Positions 36,767 to 45,014 of a stretch of DNA of 64,000 nt are shown here, in pieces. A program made the translations under genes and the position numbers. Within the stretch, counting starts at the first letter, position 1. Each line of letters begins with the position of its first letter. The stretch is from positions 2,046,001 through 2,110,000 of the forward strand of contig OZ252002.1 in NCBI GenBank assembly GCA_965247265.1, read 5' to 3'. The notes under the pieces are model-generated. The model saw nothing but the letters and a program-made list of their open reading frames with translations, had not been told where the DNA came from and ran no database searches. Origin of the DNA: G965247265 sp965247265. Lineage in GTDB: Bacteria > Pseudomonadota > Gammaproteobacteria > UBA4575.

Positions 36767-37894
36767 CTAGTACAAAGCAGAAAAATAGAATTGAACTGTT
36801 GTTGCATCAAATGAATACCCGCTACCTAAGCTTGCACTATCTGCAACAGACTCAATCCCTGAATAATCGTCATAGTCATAGTCCGAATATTCCACTGCAA
36901 GGTTGAGTGAACCTGTACGTAAAAATTTATAATCTTTAAACAAGTCATGTCGAACTCGCCCACCAATCGAATAACTATCGAAAGTACTTAACTCCTTATC
37001 GCGTGCCATATATTTCATTTGCGTATTAAAATTATCGCTATAGAAATCGGCCTTATCCTGGGTATAAAAGCGGCCATAAATATCCGCAACCCATTGATTT
37101 ACAATATATTGTGAGTAATTTAAGTCAAAGGTATGCGCCTGAATGTCCCAAGTGTCCCTATAAAACCGATAACCGAGCGAGGTTGGGGCACGATGTTGCC
37201 AATATTTAATACCTTTTAAGGCAAAAGCCTGGCCTGTACGAGTGTCCGGGTATTCCTCTGACCCACTTCCTAATGAAACACCATTAACAAACACAAAACG
37301 ATAAGGATTATTCAAGTAACCTTCTTCAACCGTTGCTTCGTAATCAAACCGCAATATTGATGTCTTAGTAATAACTTGCGAAATTCCTGCTCTAAACAGG
37401 TAACGATCCAGATCTTCTTCAAAACTAGGTAGATCATTTCGCATTACGGTGTCTGATCCATACGATGCACCAAGATTAATTTTTGTCATAGCTCCAAATG
37501 CTTCATGCGACATATCAAAATTAAATGTGTCCGACTCATAATCATTTTCTTCACTATATATATAGGAAATATCTAACAAAGTATTATCTTGTAGATACAT
37601 TCCACCTATCGTGTACTCATCTCGTTCTTCTGTATATTCGCTTGCACCTGCCAACACATCTGGTGACGCGCCACTAATATCATCGTAGTGATAACCACTG
37701 TATATAGAAAACTTATTGGCGAAATTTTTTCGCATCAATAACGTGACGCCATCTACTTCCACACCGCCACCATCATAATAATGATAGCCAGCATCTGTAC
37801 GCTCTTCGGGCAACACTTCAGCAAAACTGGGTTGTATTAACACAGTTCCAGCTATTAATAGCAGTATTTGTAATAAATATTTGTTCATATTCAT
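36767..37894 (-). CDS. DUF3570 outer-membrane beta-barrel protein
   Basis: A 375-residue exported protein: signal peptide (~1-25) then aromatic-rich amphipathic strands throughout and a C-terminal Phe-Tyr-Phe-Ser-Ala-Leu-Tyr strand typical of outer-membrane barrels. DUF3570 hallmarks are clear: YHYYDGGGVEVDGVTLLMRKNF, ERDEYTIGGMYLQDNTLLD, SEENDYESDTF, FRAGISQVITKTSI and GYLNNPYRFVFV. DUF3570 genes regularly neighbour DUF4266, a TlpA-like thioredoxin and ApbE, as here. Function is unknown; an outer-membrane pore or assembly factor is the likely class. Two ATGs (37894, 37888) could start it. Confidence 0.9.
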   Translation of the reverse strand: MNMNKYLLQILLLIAGTVLIQPSFAEVLPEERTDAGYHYYDGGGVEVDGVTLLMRKNFANKFSIYSGYHYDDISGASPDVLAGASEYTEERDEYTIGGMYLQDNTLLDISYIYSEENDYESDTFNFDMSHEAFGAMTKINLGASYGSDTVMRNDLPSFEEDLDRYLFRAGISQVITKTSILRFDYEATVEEGYLNNPYRFVFVNGVSLGSGSEEYPDTRTGQAFALKGIKYWQHRAPTSLGYRFYRDTWDIQAHTFDLNYSQYIVNQWVADIYGRFYTQDKADFYSDNFNTQMKYMARDKELSTFDSYSIGGRVRHDLFKDYKFLRTGSLNLAVEYSDYDYDDYSGIESVADSASLGSGYSFDATTVQFYFSALY

Positions 37895-37912
37895 TTACAT
37901 ATATTCGATAGA

Positions 37913-38170
37913 TTAGTTACAGCCACAACCGCCACCTTGTGCATAACCTGCACCACGTGCTGCTTCACGAGTGTTATAAACATGTTGGCGATATCGATTT
38001 GAAAGTGGATCCTTATTAAAACTCATCATCGGATCAGCCAAATATTCACGTTCATATGGCGCAACTCAAGGCTCAATTTTTGGCATCTTAAATGAAGAGC
38101 ATGCACTGATAGATAACGCAGCTATAACAATGAAAATTGACATCAGCAATTGCTTAACATGTGGCTTCAC
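37913..38170 (-). pseudogene. DUF4266 small lipoprotein, in-frame TGA
   Basis: Not a simple open frame: from GTG at 38170 to TAA at 37913, 85 residues, but codon 35 (38066-38068) is TGA. Before it comes a lipoprotein signal with lipobox ISAC (Cys24) then SSFKMPKIEP; after it VAPYEREYLADPMMSF, a variable part and the C-terminal AGYAQGGGCGCN, the DUF4266 signature ending in two cysteines. AAGGA lies ~9 nt before the GTG, which is 5 bp after the TlpA gene's stop. The lesion is consistent with CGA or TGG changed to TGA. The family is a conserved partner of DUF3570; the GGGCGCN tail looks like a metal or thiol site but is uncharacterised. Confidence 0.8.
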
Positions 38171-38175
38171 AATAT

Positions 38176-38682
38176 TTATTCCTTCCGCAATGCCTGAATT
38201 TGTTCGTAATACCGCTTTTCATAACCTTTCTTAAAGCCACGATTGACATGTCGGATTTTTCCAGAGCGATCAATAATTATCGTAGTAGGCGTCGCATCAA
38301 CCGAAAAACTTTTGCTCACATCTTTTTGCACATCAAATAAAATGAGGAAATTCATATCTAACTTATTAGCTAAATGGATAGCCTTTGATTGATCTTCATC
38401 TAAATTAATACCTAATAATTCAAAATCGTAGGGATCTAGTGAATCGTGTAGTTTATTTAAATATGGAATTTCTTCTGCACACGGCCCACACCACGTTGCC
38501 CAAAAGTTCAACATAATTACACGACCTTTGAGCTCACTTAATCTGATGTTCTTACCTGCAGCACTTTTCAAAACAAAGTCAGGCGCTGCTTCGGATCTAA
38601 TTTTGGCAAACGAAACATAACTAAACGCCAATATCGAAACTGAAATTACGATAGCTAAAATTAATTTTACGTTTTTCCTCAT
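38176..38682 (-). CDS. TlpA-like thiol:disulfide oxidoreductase, membrane-anchored
   Basis: A 168-residue thioredoxin-fold protein: N-terminal membrane anchor (~7-27), then the AhpC/TSA-type core with NFWATWCGPCAEEIPYL (Cys65-Gly-Pro-Cys68) and the cis-Pro loop DATPTTIIID (~135). Periplasmic side is expected. TlpA/ResA proteins reduce disulfides, for instance on apocytochromes or their partners; here the haem lipoproteins and the Cys-tailed DUF4266 protein of the same operon are the obvious candidates, but that is inference. It lies 43 bp after the frameshifted barrel gene and 5 bp before DUF4266. Confidence 0.92.
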   Translation of the reverse strand: MRKNVKLILAIVISVSILAFSYVSFAKIRSEAAPDFVLKSAAGKNIRLSELKGRVIMLNFWATWCGPCAEEIPYLNKLHDSLDPYDFELLGINLDEDQSKAIHLANKLDMNFLILFDVQKDVSKSFSVDATPTTIIIDRSGKIRHVNRGFKKGYEKRYYEQIQALRKE

Positions 38683-38725
38683 TTAGTATTTCCTTAATTC
38701 CTAACAATAATGATTTAAATGCTAT

Positions 38726-39362
38726 TTAGAAAAACACACCAATATTCCCTGTTATTTCAAAATTATTTTTAAACTCATTCTCTCCAAGAAAATCAGTTTC
38801 AAAAACAATATCGCGAACATCAAGACGTAGCGACAACCAATCTGTTGGTAATGTTTTAAAGCCAAACCCCACGTTATAAGCAAATTCATCTTCTCCGTTA
38901 AACTCTACATTGCCCACACCTGCCATCAGATAAAAACTACTAGTCATTGCAAAGTTTTGTCCTAAAAACACTTCACCTGGAAAAATGTTGTAACCAATTG
39001 ACATGCTGTAATACGTTATATCTTCGTCTTGCAAAACATTAAATGTAGTTAGATTTTCTATCGTTTTGTCTGACGTAGATGATTGGCCATAGGCACCATC
39101 TAAAAAAGTCTTCAGTGATGTGGTAAGCAACTCTTACGCCAACAGTCGATTCTGCACCAAAGTCCTCGACATCAAGTAAGCCGTAATAAGCAGTTATTTC
39201 GAAATTTTCTGTATCAATACGCGGCACATTGATATCTCGGCGATAAATATCAGGTTCTATGACTTGTTCTATCGTAGATTCAGGTTTTGGTGCATCTTCT
39301 TTAGCAAACACGGATTGCACGATGCATACAATTATTAAAATTAAATATATTTGAACTTTCAT
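38726..39362 (-). pseudogene. Outer-membrane beta-barrel domain protein, frameshifted
   Basis: Two overlapping frames form one protein of about 211 residues. The first (39362 to 39039) gives a signal peptide (LILIIVCIVQSVFA), a linker and ITAYYGLLDVEDFGAE, VGVRVAYHITEDFF; the second (to 38726) continues with DGAYGQSSTSDKT, YYSMSIGYNIFPGE and a C-terminal ITGNIGVFF strand. They join near a run of T around 39108-39113 on the coding strand: one base too many, or two too few. Homologous barrels read HITEDFF-(L/F)-(E/D)-x-x-YG. The intact product would be an outer-membrane barrel of the TIGR04565 type. Probably a homopolymer error or real frameshift. Confidence 0.72.
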
Positions 39363-39385
39363 AAATTAGTTCCTATGTATAGCCA

Positions 39386-40180
39386 TCAGAAAAAGAATGA
39401 GACCCCAGCGCTAATCTCATCAAATTCATCGTTTCTATCATCTTCAGATAGAACAATGTATCGGCGATAATCTGCGCGTAAAAAGAATTCTCGAGTTAGG
39501 TAGTAACGAGCACCAATTCCTAGATTAGCCAAATCATCTTCAGTCTCTTGATCTTGTATGAGTGCGCCCTTCGGTTCATTTTCAAAACGCCCATAGCCAA
39601 TAGTGAAATGCGGTGCGACCCGCCAATCTGGAAATGGAATAGAAACTAGATTTACTGCGTAAACATCTGAACTGGACAGCTTGCCCGCGATTTTGGAATA
39701 TTGTAGTTCTAAAGCAATATTTTCAGTAAATTTGTAAGCGAGTCTGGCTGAAACAATCGGATCGCTATCAAATTCACCGGCAGAAATACCAAACTCTACA
39801 CGACGATGTAAATAGTCATCGTAAATAACATCCCGAAATGATTTCGGCGCACCTGCGACTGTAAGTGTACGTTCCATCTGCTCTCGTTTAACCCAGTCAG
39901 TTACATCGCGATCAGTTCTGACTTTAAACCAATCGGTTTTTCGTTTAATTATCTCAATCCAATCATGCCTTTCGATTACATGGAATATTGGATATCCTCT
40001 CCCTGGTCCCGTGTGTAATTCAATATACGGATCAACAATTTTCAAACTCTGGTACTCTTTTTCTGCAAAAGCTGACGTAGCGGGTACCAAAATAAGTGTT
40101 AAAAAGAAAAGCACGCTAGATAAGTGAGTTAACTTGCGCTTTAAAGCGAAGTAATTTTTATTATGTAATGGACAAAACAT
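39386..40180 (-). CDS. SH3 domain plus outer-membrane beta-barrel protein
   Basis: The 264-residue product has a signal peptide (hydrophobic ~18-38, SSVLFFLTLILVPATSAFA), a bacterial SH3b domain (~42-100: LKIVDPYIELHTGPGRGYPIFHVIERHDWIEIIKRKTDWFKVR) and then a C-terminal ~130-residue barrel part ending in Phe (ISAGVSFFF) with alternating aromatic strands. SH3b domains bind peptidoglycan or proteins, so this could clamp an outer-membrane barrel to the cell wall. It precedes the other barrel gene by 23 bp. An ATG lies 6 bp past the upstream stop with no clear ribosome site, so translational coupling is likely. Confidence 0.85.
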   Translation of the reverse strand: MFCPLHNKNYFALKRKLTHLSSVLFFLTLILVPATSAFAEKEYQSLKIVDPYIELHTGPGRGYPIFHVIERHDWIEIIKRKTDWFKVRTDRDVTDWVKREQMERTLTVAGAPKSFRDVIYDDYLHRRVEFGISAGEFDSDPIVSARLAYKFTENIALELQYSKIAGKLSSSDVYAVNLVSIPFPDWRVAPHFTIGYGRFENEPKGALIQDQETEDDLANLGIGARYYLTREFFLRADYRRYIVLSEDDRNDEFDEISAGVSFFF

Positions 40181-40186
40181 AAAAGT

Positions 40187-40693
40187 TTACGGGCCGCAGG
40201 TGGCAGCCAGCACTGCGTTAATACAAAAAGCGAAGGAACCTAAATTGCAAGCTGAACCATCTGAGGGTGCCGGGGAACCTTGCCACTCTTGAATGGCGTT
40301 AAAACAAACGTCACCCTGTCTAAGTCGTAATCCGCCACCATGAGGTGTACCGTTTAATAATGCTGCTTTGTTTAGTAGCAAATTATTATTAAGCGTTCGC
40401 GCTTCAACGGAAGTGAAATTTACAGTCATCTCGGGCGAGCCAATTGCTGCACCGGGATTCAATCCAAATCCTCCTGCAGGTGCGCCACCTGGCAAGTTGT
40501 GACATCCTGCTTGAGAACAAGAGCCACCACCGGTATTTACTGCGTGAAATATAGAATCTATACACTGTTCATATTGATTGATGCACAGACTTACACCACT
40601 GTTAGGGAGTGGCTCGTTAGATGTGTCATCACATCCTTGTAAAAGACAAACAGGTGCTACTGCGGCCAGTAGCACCAGCCGCAATAGATTCAC
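40187..40693 (-). CDS. CX4CH-type haem-binding-like lipoprotein
   Basis: A 168-residue predicted outer-membrane lipoprotein (lipobox LQGC, Cys21). The mature part is Cys-rich: SLCINQYEQCIDSIF, CSQAGCHNLPGGAP (C59, C64, H65) and a C-terminal pair in FAFCINAVLAATC. CSQAGCH has four rather than two residues between the cysteines, an unusual but known c-type haem motif; the FxxVxxGGGSCSQAGCH context resembles cytochrome-like lipoproteins that follow haem-containing PD40 proteins. It lies 22 bp after the trihaem lipoprotein gene. Haem binding is plausible rather than shown; a disulfide-only fold is the alternative. Confidence 0.65.
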   Translation of the reverse strand: MNLLRLVLLAAVAPVCLLQGCDDTSNEPLPNSGVSLCINQYEQCIDSIFHAVNTGGGSCSQAGCHNLPGGAPAGGFGLNPGAAIGSPEMTVNFTSVEARTLNNNLLLNKAALLNGTPHGGGLRLRQGDVCFNAIQEWQGSPAPSDGSACNLGSFAFCINAVLAATCGP

Positions 40694-40715
40694 GACAAAC
40701 CTCTGTTTTTAAATA

Positions 40716-43640
40716 CTAATTAAGACAGGTTGGATTACTAGCAGCGCCCATGCTAATCCACGTCAAAATGGTGTCATAGGAGGATCCAGGACCAATGTCT
40801 GAGAAAATCGGCTGAGTGGCACTATTAGGGTCAAGAGGATCCACAATCATTTGTGGATGCGGTAAGTTTGGTGAAATATTATCCGAAATAGGTCGGAGCA
40901 ATAAATCATTATTTTGAGGATCACAAAGATTGTTAATCATTGCTCGGGTAACATTAAAGTCACCGCTTTCATTACCTGTGAGAACAAATCGATTGAACTC
41001 ATGTGTTGCATCAGTGTTATCAACAAATAACGTCGGATCGATCTTAGATTCTACGCTATCCCCTTCAGGCGTGTGACAAACCATACACTCATTCTGAAAA
41101 ATCGGATAAATGCTTTGGTTGAAGACCGTTCTGCTTACACCGCGGCCTGAAACAATTGCATCGCGCACTACGTATTGTCCATTTACTAATTCGTATGGCA
41201 CGTTCGTGTATTGAGCACCAATATCCACCCACGTTGATACAAACCATTTTTCTGCATCACTCATCATGCCTGAGTGATTCGTTGGACCTAATTGCCCACT
41301 TCCACGAAGTTCCTGATTATATATTGTTTCGACTAAATGACTGGTGCGAGAACTTAAATCTGAACGACCTACTCTGACAATGCCAGCTATGCGCGGAAAG
41401 AATACAGTACCGTTACTTCTTACTACGGGAGGTAATGGATTACCATTTGCATCAACCTTAAACGGTCCACGTAATAACTGATCATAAGAAATCACATGCC
41501 CACCATTACCTGGCAAACCACCTTCAAGTGTTAGGCCTCCCGATAGTGGATCATTTAACAATGCATTTTGGTGACAATTGGTGCAGGTATCAGCGCCACG
41601 ATCTTTGTCCCACAAAGGTTGAATATGTTGCACATAGTCAATTTGCCCATTAGTAGGTACAGGCGTGGTTAAGTCTGCTAACGATAATGTGAAATCTTGC
41701 TCTAAGCCATTAGACCAAAATTCAGAAAATACTAAATCATCCGTAAGCGCAGGAGTCGCTTCATTATTTAAGCGTGCACGCGTTTCTGCCATGGTTTCTT
41801 CACCTAATGCATTGGCATGATTACCCGCAACAGGTGCAACGTTTATAGATGCCGTTGCGCGCCGTGGTGAGTGACAGCCATTACAGGTGCGCACTTCACC
41901 CGGTCTTACTTGCAACCAGTTGGTATGTGTTTGGAATGCTCGACCGTACCTATCAAGTACGGATAAAGTTAAACCCGAGTCAGCAGGTACCTTTCCTAAA
42001 ATTGAACCGTCTGGTTCTACTGCAAAATAGCCCTTTACTTCTTGCATTTCAAAACTTGTGCGACCAATTGCCCGCATGGAAATTCCTGGAGGAGTAGGCA
42101 GTGCACGTGTTACACGTACAAAATATGCAGGTCGTTTTAAATAATCATTAGCATTGTTTGGATCCTTTATAGCCATTAAATTTGGTGTTCCATCTGCTAA
42201 TTTTGGAATACTCTCACCCAATGTAGGTTTAATAACGCGATCGCCCATAATGTCTAAAAAGTCAGTGTGGTATACCGACTTCACGTCTAGTACACCCATA
42301 CCTTGTCCACCCATGCCATTTGGCTCTGCAGCCAGTTCTGCAACTGCGGGCGTATTGGGAACAATATTTGGGACATCACTTAGCGCACGCGGGTAAATTG
42401 GAATCGGATCTAACAGCGCTTTCCCAGCAGGTGCTGTCTGTACAACACGTGCAACCGCTTGATTAAAATCCAACATCCAAATTTGATAGTTTGAAGGACC
42501 AAACACTTGTGTGGTCTGGCCGTTTACAGGATTGGTCTCGGTAGGAATTCCTACAAACTCATTGGGTGGAATAGCATACGATGCAATCGCACGATTTGTT
42601 CCATCCCATAACGGATATACAGCAGTGTAACGTCCGCCAGGTGAAAAGCTTCCATCAAATGTAACAACTTTATTATTAAATTGCATATCCGACTGGCCAT
42701 TACATGTCTGCGGCAAGCCTGGTGCAGGTTCACAATGTTCCGAATAGCCCACGGTATTGATTGATAAAATAGGGCCGCCCTCATCCGTGCCAGATAACGG
42801 CATCAGTGACGACATGATATGGCCATCCGTCATCTCACGTGGGTGCAAAAATGAATTGCCTGGGCTAAATGCACCATACATGACAAACATGTCAGTACCG
42901 TCAGGATTTACAGTAAATATTGGAAAATGATTACAGTTTCCGACATGATCCCAGCGACTGAACATAATCCGTCCATCTTTTAATACAGTTGGATTTCGGT
43001 CATGGCTTTGGTTAAAAGATATTTGTTTAATATCTTGCGTATCGGGTGAAAGCACATGTAAAACTAACGCTTCTTCGCGCTCGTATTCATCAAGTGTTTT
43101 ATGTCTAACTATATTTTGTTCTTGCATCATTTCCTGCATGCGTTTTTGGCGATCTGATGTAAATACAATTCTTCCATCAGGCAAATATGCAGGATCTACA
43201 TCATTACCAAAATCTGCTGCAACAGGGTCTGTGATGAGTTGATAAATTTGTTTAGACGCAACATCCATTTCCCACAAATTAAATGTTTCGTCATTGGGTC
43301 CACGCATTGCGAAGACTACCTTTGTGCCATCAAAGTTAACATCTGGATCTGGGACATCACCTTGGCCGAGTGTGTAACCGGATGTAATATTAATGGGGAC
43401 GATGCTCGGAATGGAGGCATCTTTGTACATGAGATCACCACCAGGTGAAAATATGACGCCATCTGTTGGGTTGCCCGCTGCAGCTAAATTACGCTGTGCA
43501 TAGACCATGGCAAAATCACCATTAATGGTCGCATACCCTTCAGTAGATTCTGACTCGCCAGTCTTACAACTTTGTAAAACCATCAATACACAGCAAAGTG
43601 TAATCAGTGTTAGCCAAAGACGTGAAATAATCTTTTTCAT
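40716..43640 (-). CDS. Trihaem lipoprotein of the hydrazine synthase alpha-subunit-like (PD40) family
   Basis: A ~974-residue lipoprotein (lipobox LQSC, Cys25) starting at the ATG at 43640 with GGAG ~7 nt upstream; the longer frame begins at a TTG. The N-terminal half (~50-330) has TolB/PD40-like propeller strands (DPAYLPDGRIVFTSDR, NPTVLKDGRIMFSRWD). Three c-type haem sites follow: CNGCH (~585), CTNCH (~684) and CMVCH (~849). This architecture is annotated as the hydrazine synthase alpha-subunit middle domain in many non-anammox bacteria, where the activity is not expected. It heads the large operon, so it may be a redox or sensing part of the envelope machine. Likely exported and anchored in the outer or inner leaflet. 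Confidence 0.85.
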   Translation of the reverse strand: MKKIISRLWLTLITLCCVLMVLQSCKTGESESTEGYATINGDFAMVYAQRNLAAAGNPTDGVIFSPGGDLMYKDASIPSIVPINITSGYTLGQGDVPDPDVNFDGTKVVFAMRGPNDETFNLWEMDVASKQIYQLITDPVAADFGNDVDPAYLPDGRIVFTSDRQKRMQEMMQEQNIVRHKTLDEYEREEALVLHVLSPDTQDIKQISFNQSHDRNPTVLKDGRIMFSRWDHVGNCNHFPIFTVNPDGTDMFVMYGAFSPGNSFLHPREMTDGHIMSSLMPLSGTDEGGPILSINTVGYSEHCEPAPGLPQTCNGQSDMQFNNKVVTFDGSFSPGGRYTAVYPLWDGTNRAIASYAIPPNEFVGIPTETNPVNGQTTQVFGPSNYQIWMLDFNQAVARVVQTAPAGKALLDPIPIYPRALSDVPNIVPNTPAVAELAAEPNGMGGQGMGVLDVKSVYHTDFLDIMGDRVIKPTLGESIPKLADGTPNLMAIKDPNNANDYLKRPAYFVRVTRALPTPPGISMRAIGRTSFEMQEVKGYFAVEPDGSILGKVPADSGLTLSVLDRYGRAFQTHTNWLQVRPGEVRTCNGCHSPRRATASINVAPVAGNHANALGEETMAETRARLNNEATPALTDDLVFSEFWSNGLEQDFTLSLADLTTPVPTNGQIDYVQHIQPLWDKDRGADTCTNCHQNALLNDPLSGGLTLEGGLPGNGGHVISYDQLLRGPFKVDANGNPLPPVVRSNGTVFFPRIAGIVRVGRSDLSSRTSHLVETIYNQELRGSGQLGPTNHSGMMSDAEKWFVSTWVDIGAQYTNVPYELVNGQYVVRDAIVSGRGVSRTVFNQSIYPIFQNECMVCHTPEGDSVESKIDPTLFVDNTDATHEFNRFVLTGNESGDFNVTRAMINNLCDPQNNDLLLRPISDNISPNLPHPQMIVDPLDPNSATQPIFSDIGPGSSYDTILTWISMGAASNPTCLN

Positions 43641-43892
43641 ATCCAACTCCAGCAAAATTGAATTTCCTATTCCTTCATAGTTTGTATGCGCAAAACAACA
43701 GTTAGTTGTTTAGCTCACACACAACGTTTCGGCCCTATGTCCTTGTTTTCACTAGGCCTAGATAAGGATTATTCTCTTGTTATAAATGTGTAGCCGCGAA
43801 AGAGTTACAAGCGGTTTGATGTTACAGATAAGTGGTATGTGGATAGACTTTAGAGATCGATAGCTAGAAACACATCACAGCATTTATGTGTG

Positions 43893-44873
43893 CTAGTTCA
43901 CAGCGGATTTTTGCTCTTGAATTAAGCCATTCGAATAAAACAGATTTCCCTGCTGATCAACAATGACCCCTTCAATATTTTCCATCGCATTTAATAATGC
44001 TAAACCCGATTTTACTCCCATTACGAAGACACTGGTTGATAGCGCATCCGTTGTCATAGCATCTGCACCAATAATTGATGCGCTGCGAACTTCACTTGCA
44101 GATTTTCCAGTTGCTGGATGGATGATGTGATGATATCGCACACCGTCTTCTATAAAAAAACGCTCGTAATCGCCCGATGTCGACAAGGCTTCATTTTGAA
44201 GCGGCATCATTGCGATTGCCTTTTCTTTATTCGCGGGATCTCGGATTCCTACTAACCAGGGACGCCCTCTTCGGTCACCTAGCAGCCCCGTATCACCTCC
44301 TGCTGATACCAGTGCATGCTTAACCCCGATCTCTTTGAGAAGTTGAATTGATTGATCAACAGCATAACCTTTTGCTATTCCACCTAAATCAATCTTCACA
44401 CCTTGTTTTGCAAATGAAACTGTATTTTCTGATGCGTTTAAAATTACATTTTTATAATTTATATATGACTTTGCATTAGATATTTCTTCTTCACTTGGTT
44501 TAATATTTTTACGATAATTAAATAAATATCCTACGCTTGCATAGGTGATATCAAATGCGCCATTTGTTAACTTGGAAAACTCAAGAGATGCTTGAATCAC
44601 CCGAAATAAATCTTCATCAACTTTAACGGGTTCCTTATGTGCATTCTCATTTATTTTTGATAGTTGACTATCTTTTATATATGGACTCATTAGCCTATTT
44701 ACATGATCCATTTCTTTCATAACTCTAGCAATTCCATCTCTACGCTTTTCGCTATCTGGATGCCATAATTCAACCCGTATAGTTGTTCCCATAATCGCTG
44801 CATCTTCAGATTGCCACTCAGCCTTGACGTAGCCTAGATTTAAGATTACTAAAATAATTAATAAATATTTCAT
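43893..44873 (-). CDS. apbE: FAD:protein FMN transferase
   Basis: ApbE transfers FMN from FAD to a threonine of target proteins in the periplasm. The 326 residues have a short signal segment (~1-18, LLIILVILNLGYVKA), the MGTTIRVELW start, RLMSPYIKDSQLSKIN, ASLEFSKLTNGAFDITYASVG, the flavin-binding KQGVKIDLGGIAKGYAVDQSI and AGGDTGLLG motifs, and the HHIIHPATGKSAS segment. It stands 237 bp upstream of the trihaem lipoprotein gene on the same strand and may belong to its regulon. No obvious flavinylation target (a D-x-T/S-G-A-T FMN-bind motif) was noticed in the neighbouring products. Confidence 0.94.
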   Translation of the reverse strand: MKYLLIILVILNLGYVKAEWQSEDAAIMGTTIRVELWHPDSEKRRDGIARVMKEMDHVNRLMSPYIKDSQLSKINENAHKEPVKVDEDLFRVIQASLEFSKLTNGAFDITYASVGYLFNYRKNIKPSEEEISNAKSYINYKNVILNASENTVSFAKQGVKIDLGGIAKGYAVDQSIQLLKEIGVKHALVSAGGDTGLLGDRRGRPWLVGIRDPANKEKAIAMMPLQNEALSTSGDYERFFIEDGVRYHHIIHPATGKSASEVRSASIIGADAMTTDALSTSVFVMGVKSGLALLNAMENIEGVIVDQQGNLFYSNGLIQEQKSAVN

Positions 44874-45014
44874 TCAACTTACACAGTTTTATTAAAGTGC
44901 TAACATTAACGATAATCCATACTTGGCAATGACTTGATACTTAAAAATACGAGTGCCCAGATTATCTTAATTTGGCATTATACTAATAAAATAGTTCATC
45001 CCATAAATTTAATA

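Noticed and set aside
27766..38170. UGA reassignment (or selenocysteine) to explain in-frame TGA codons
   Set aside because: TGA cleanly ends several intact genes here, and neither in-frame TGA sits at a Cys-equivalent position of a selenoprotein family.
40716..43640. Genuine hydrazine synthase (anammox)
   Set aside because: Only an alpha-subunit-like architecture with three haem motifs is present; partner subunits and anammox context are absent.
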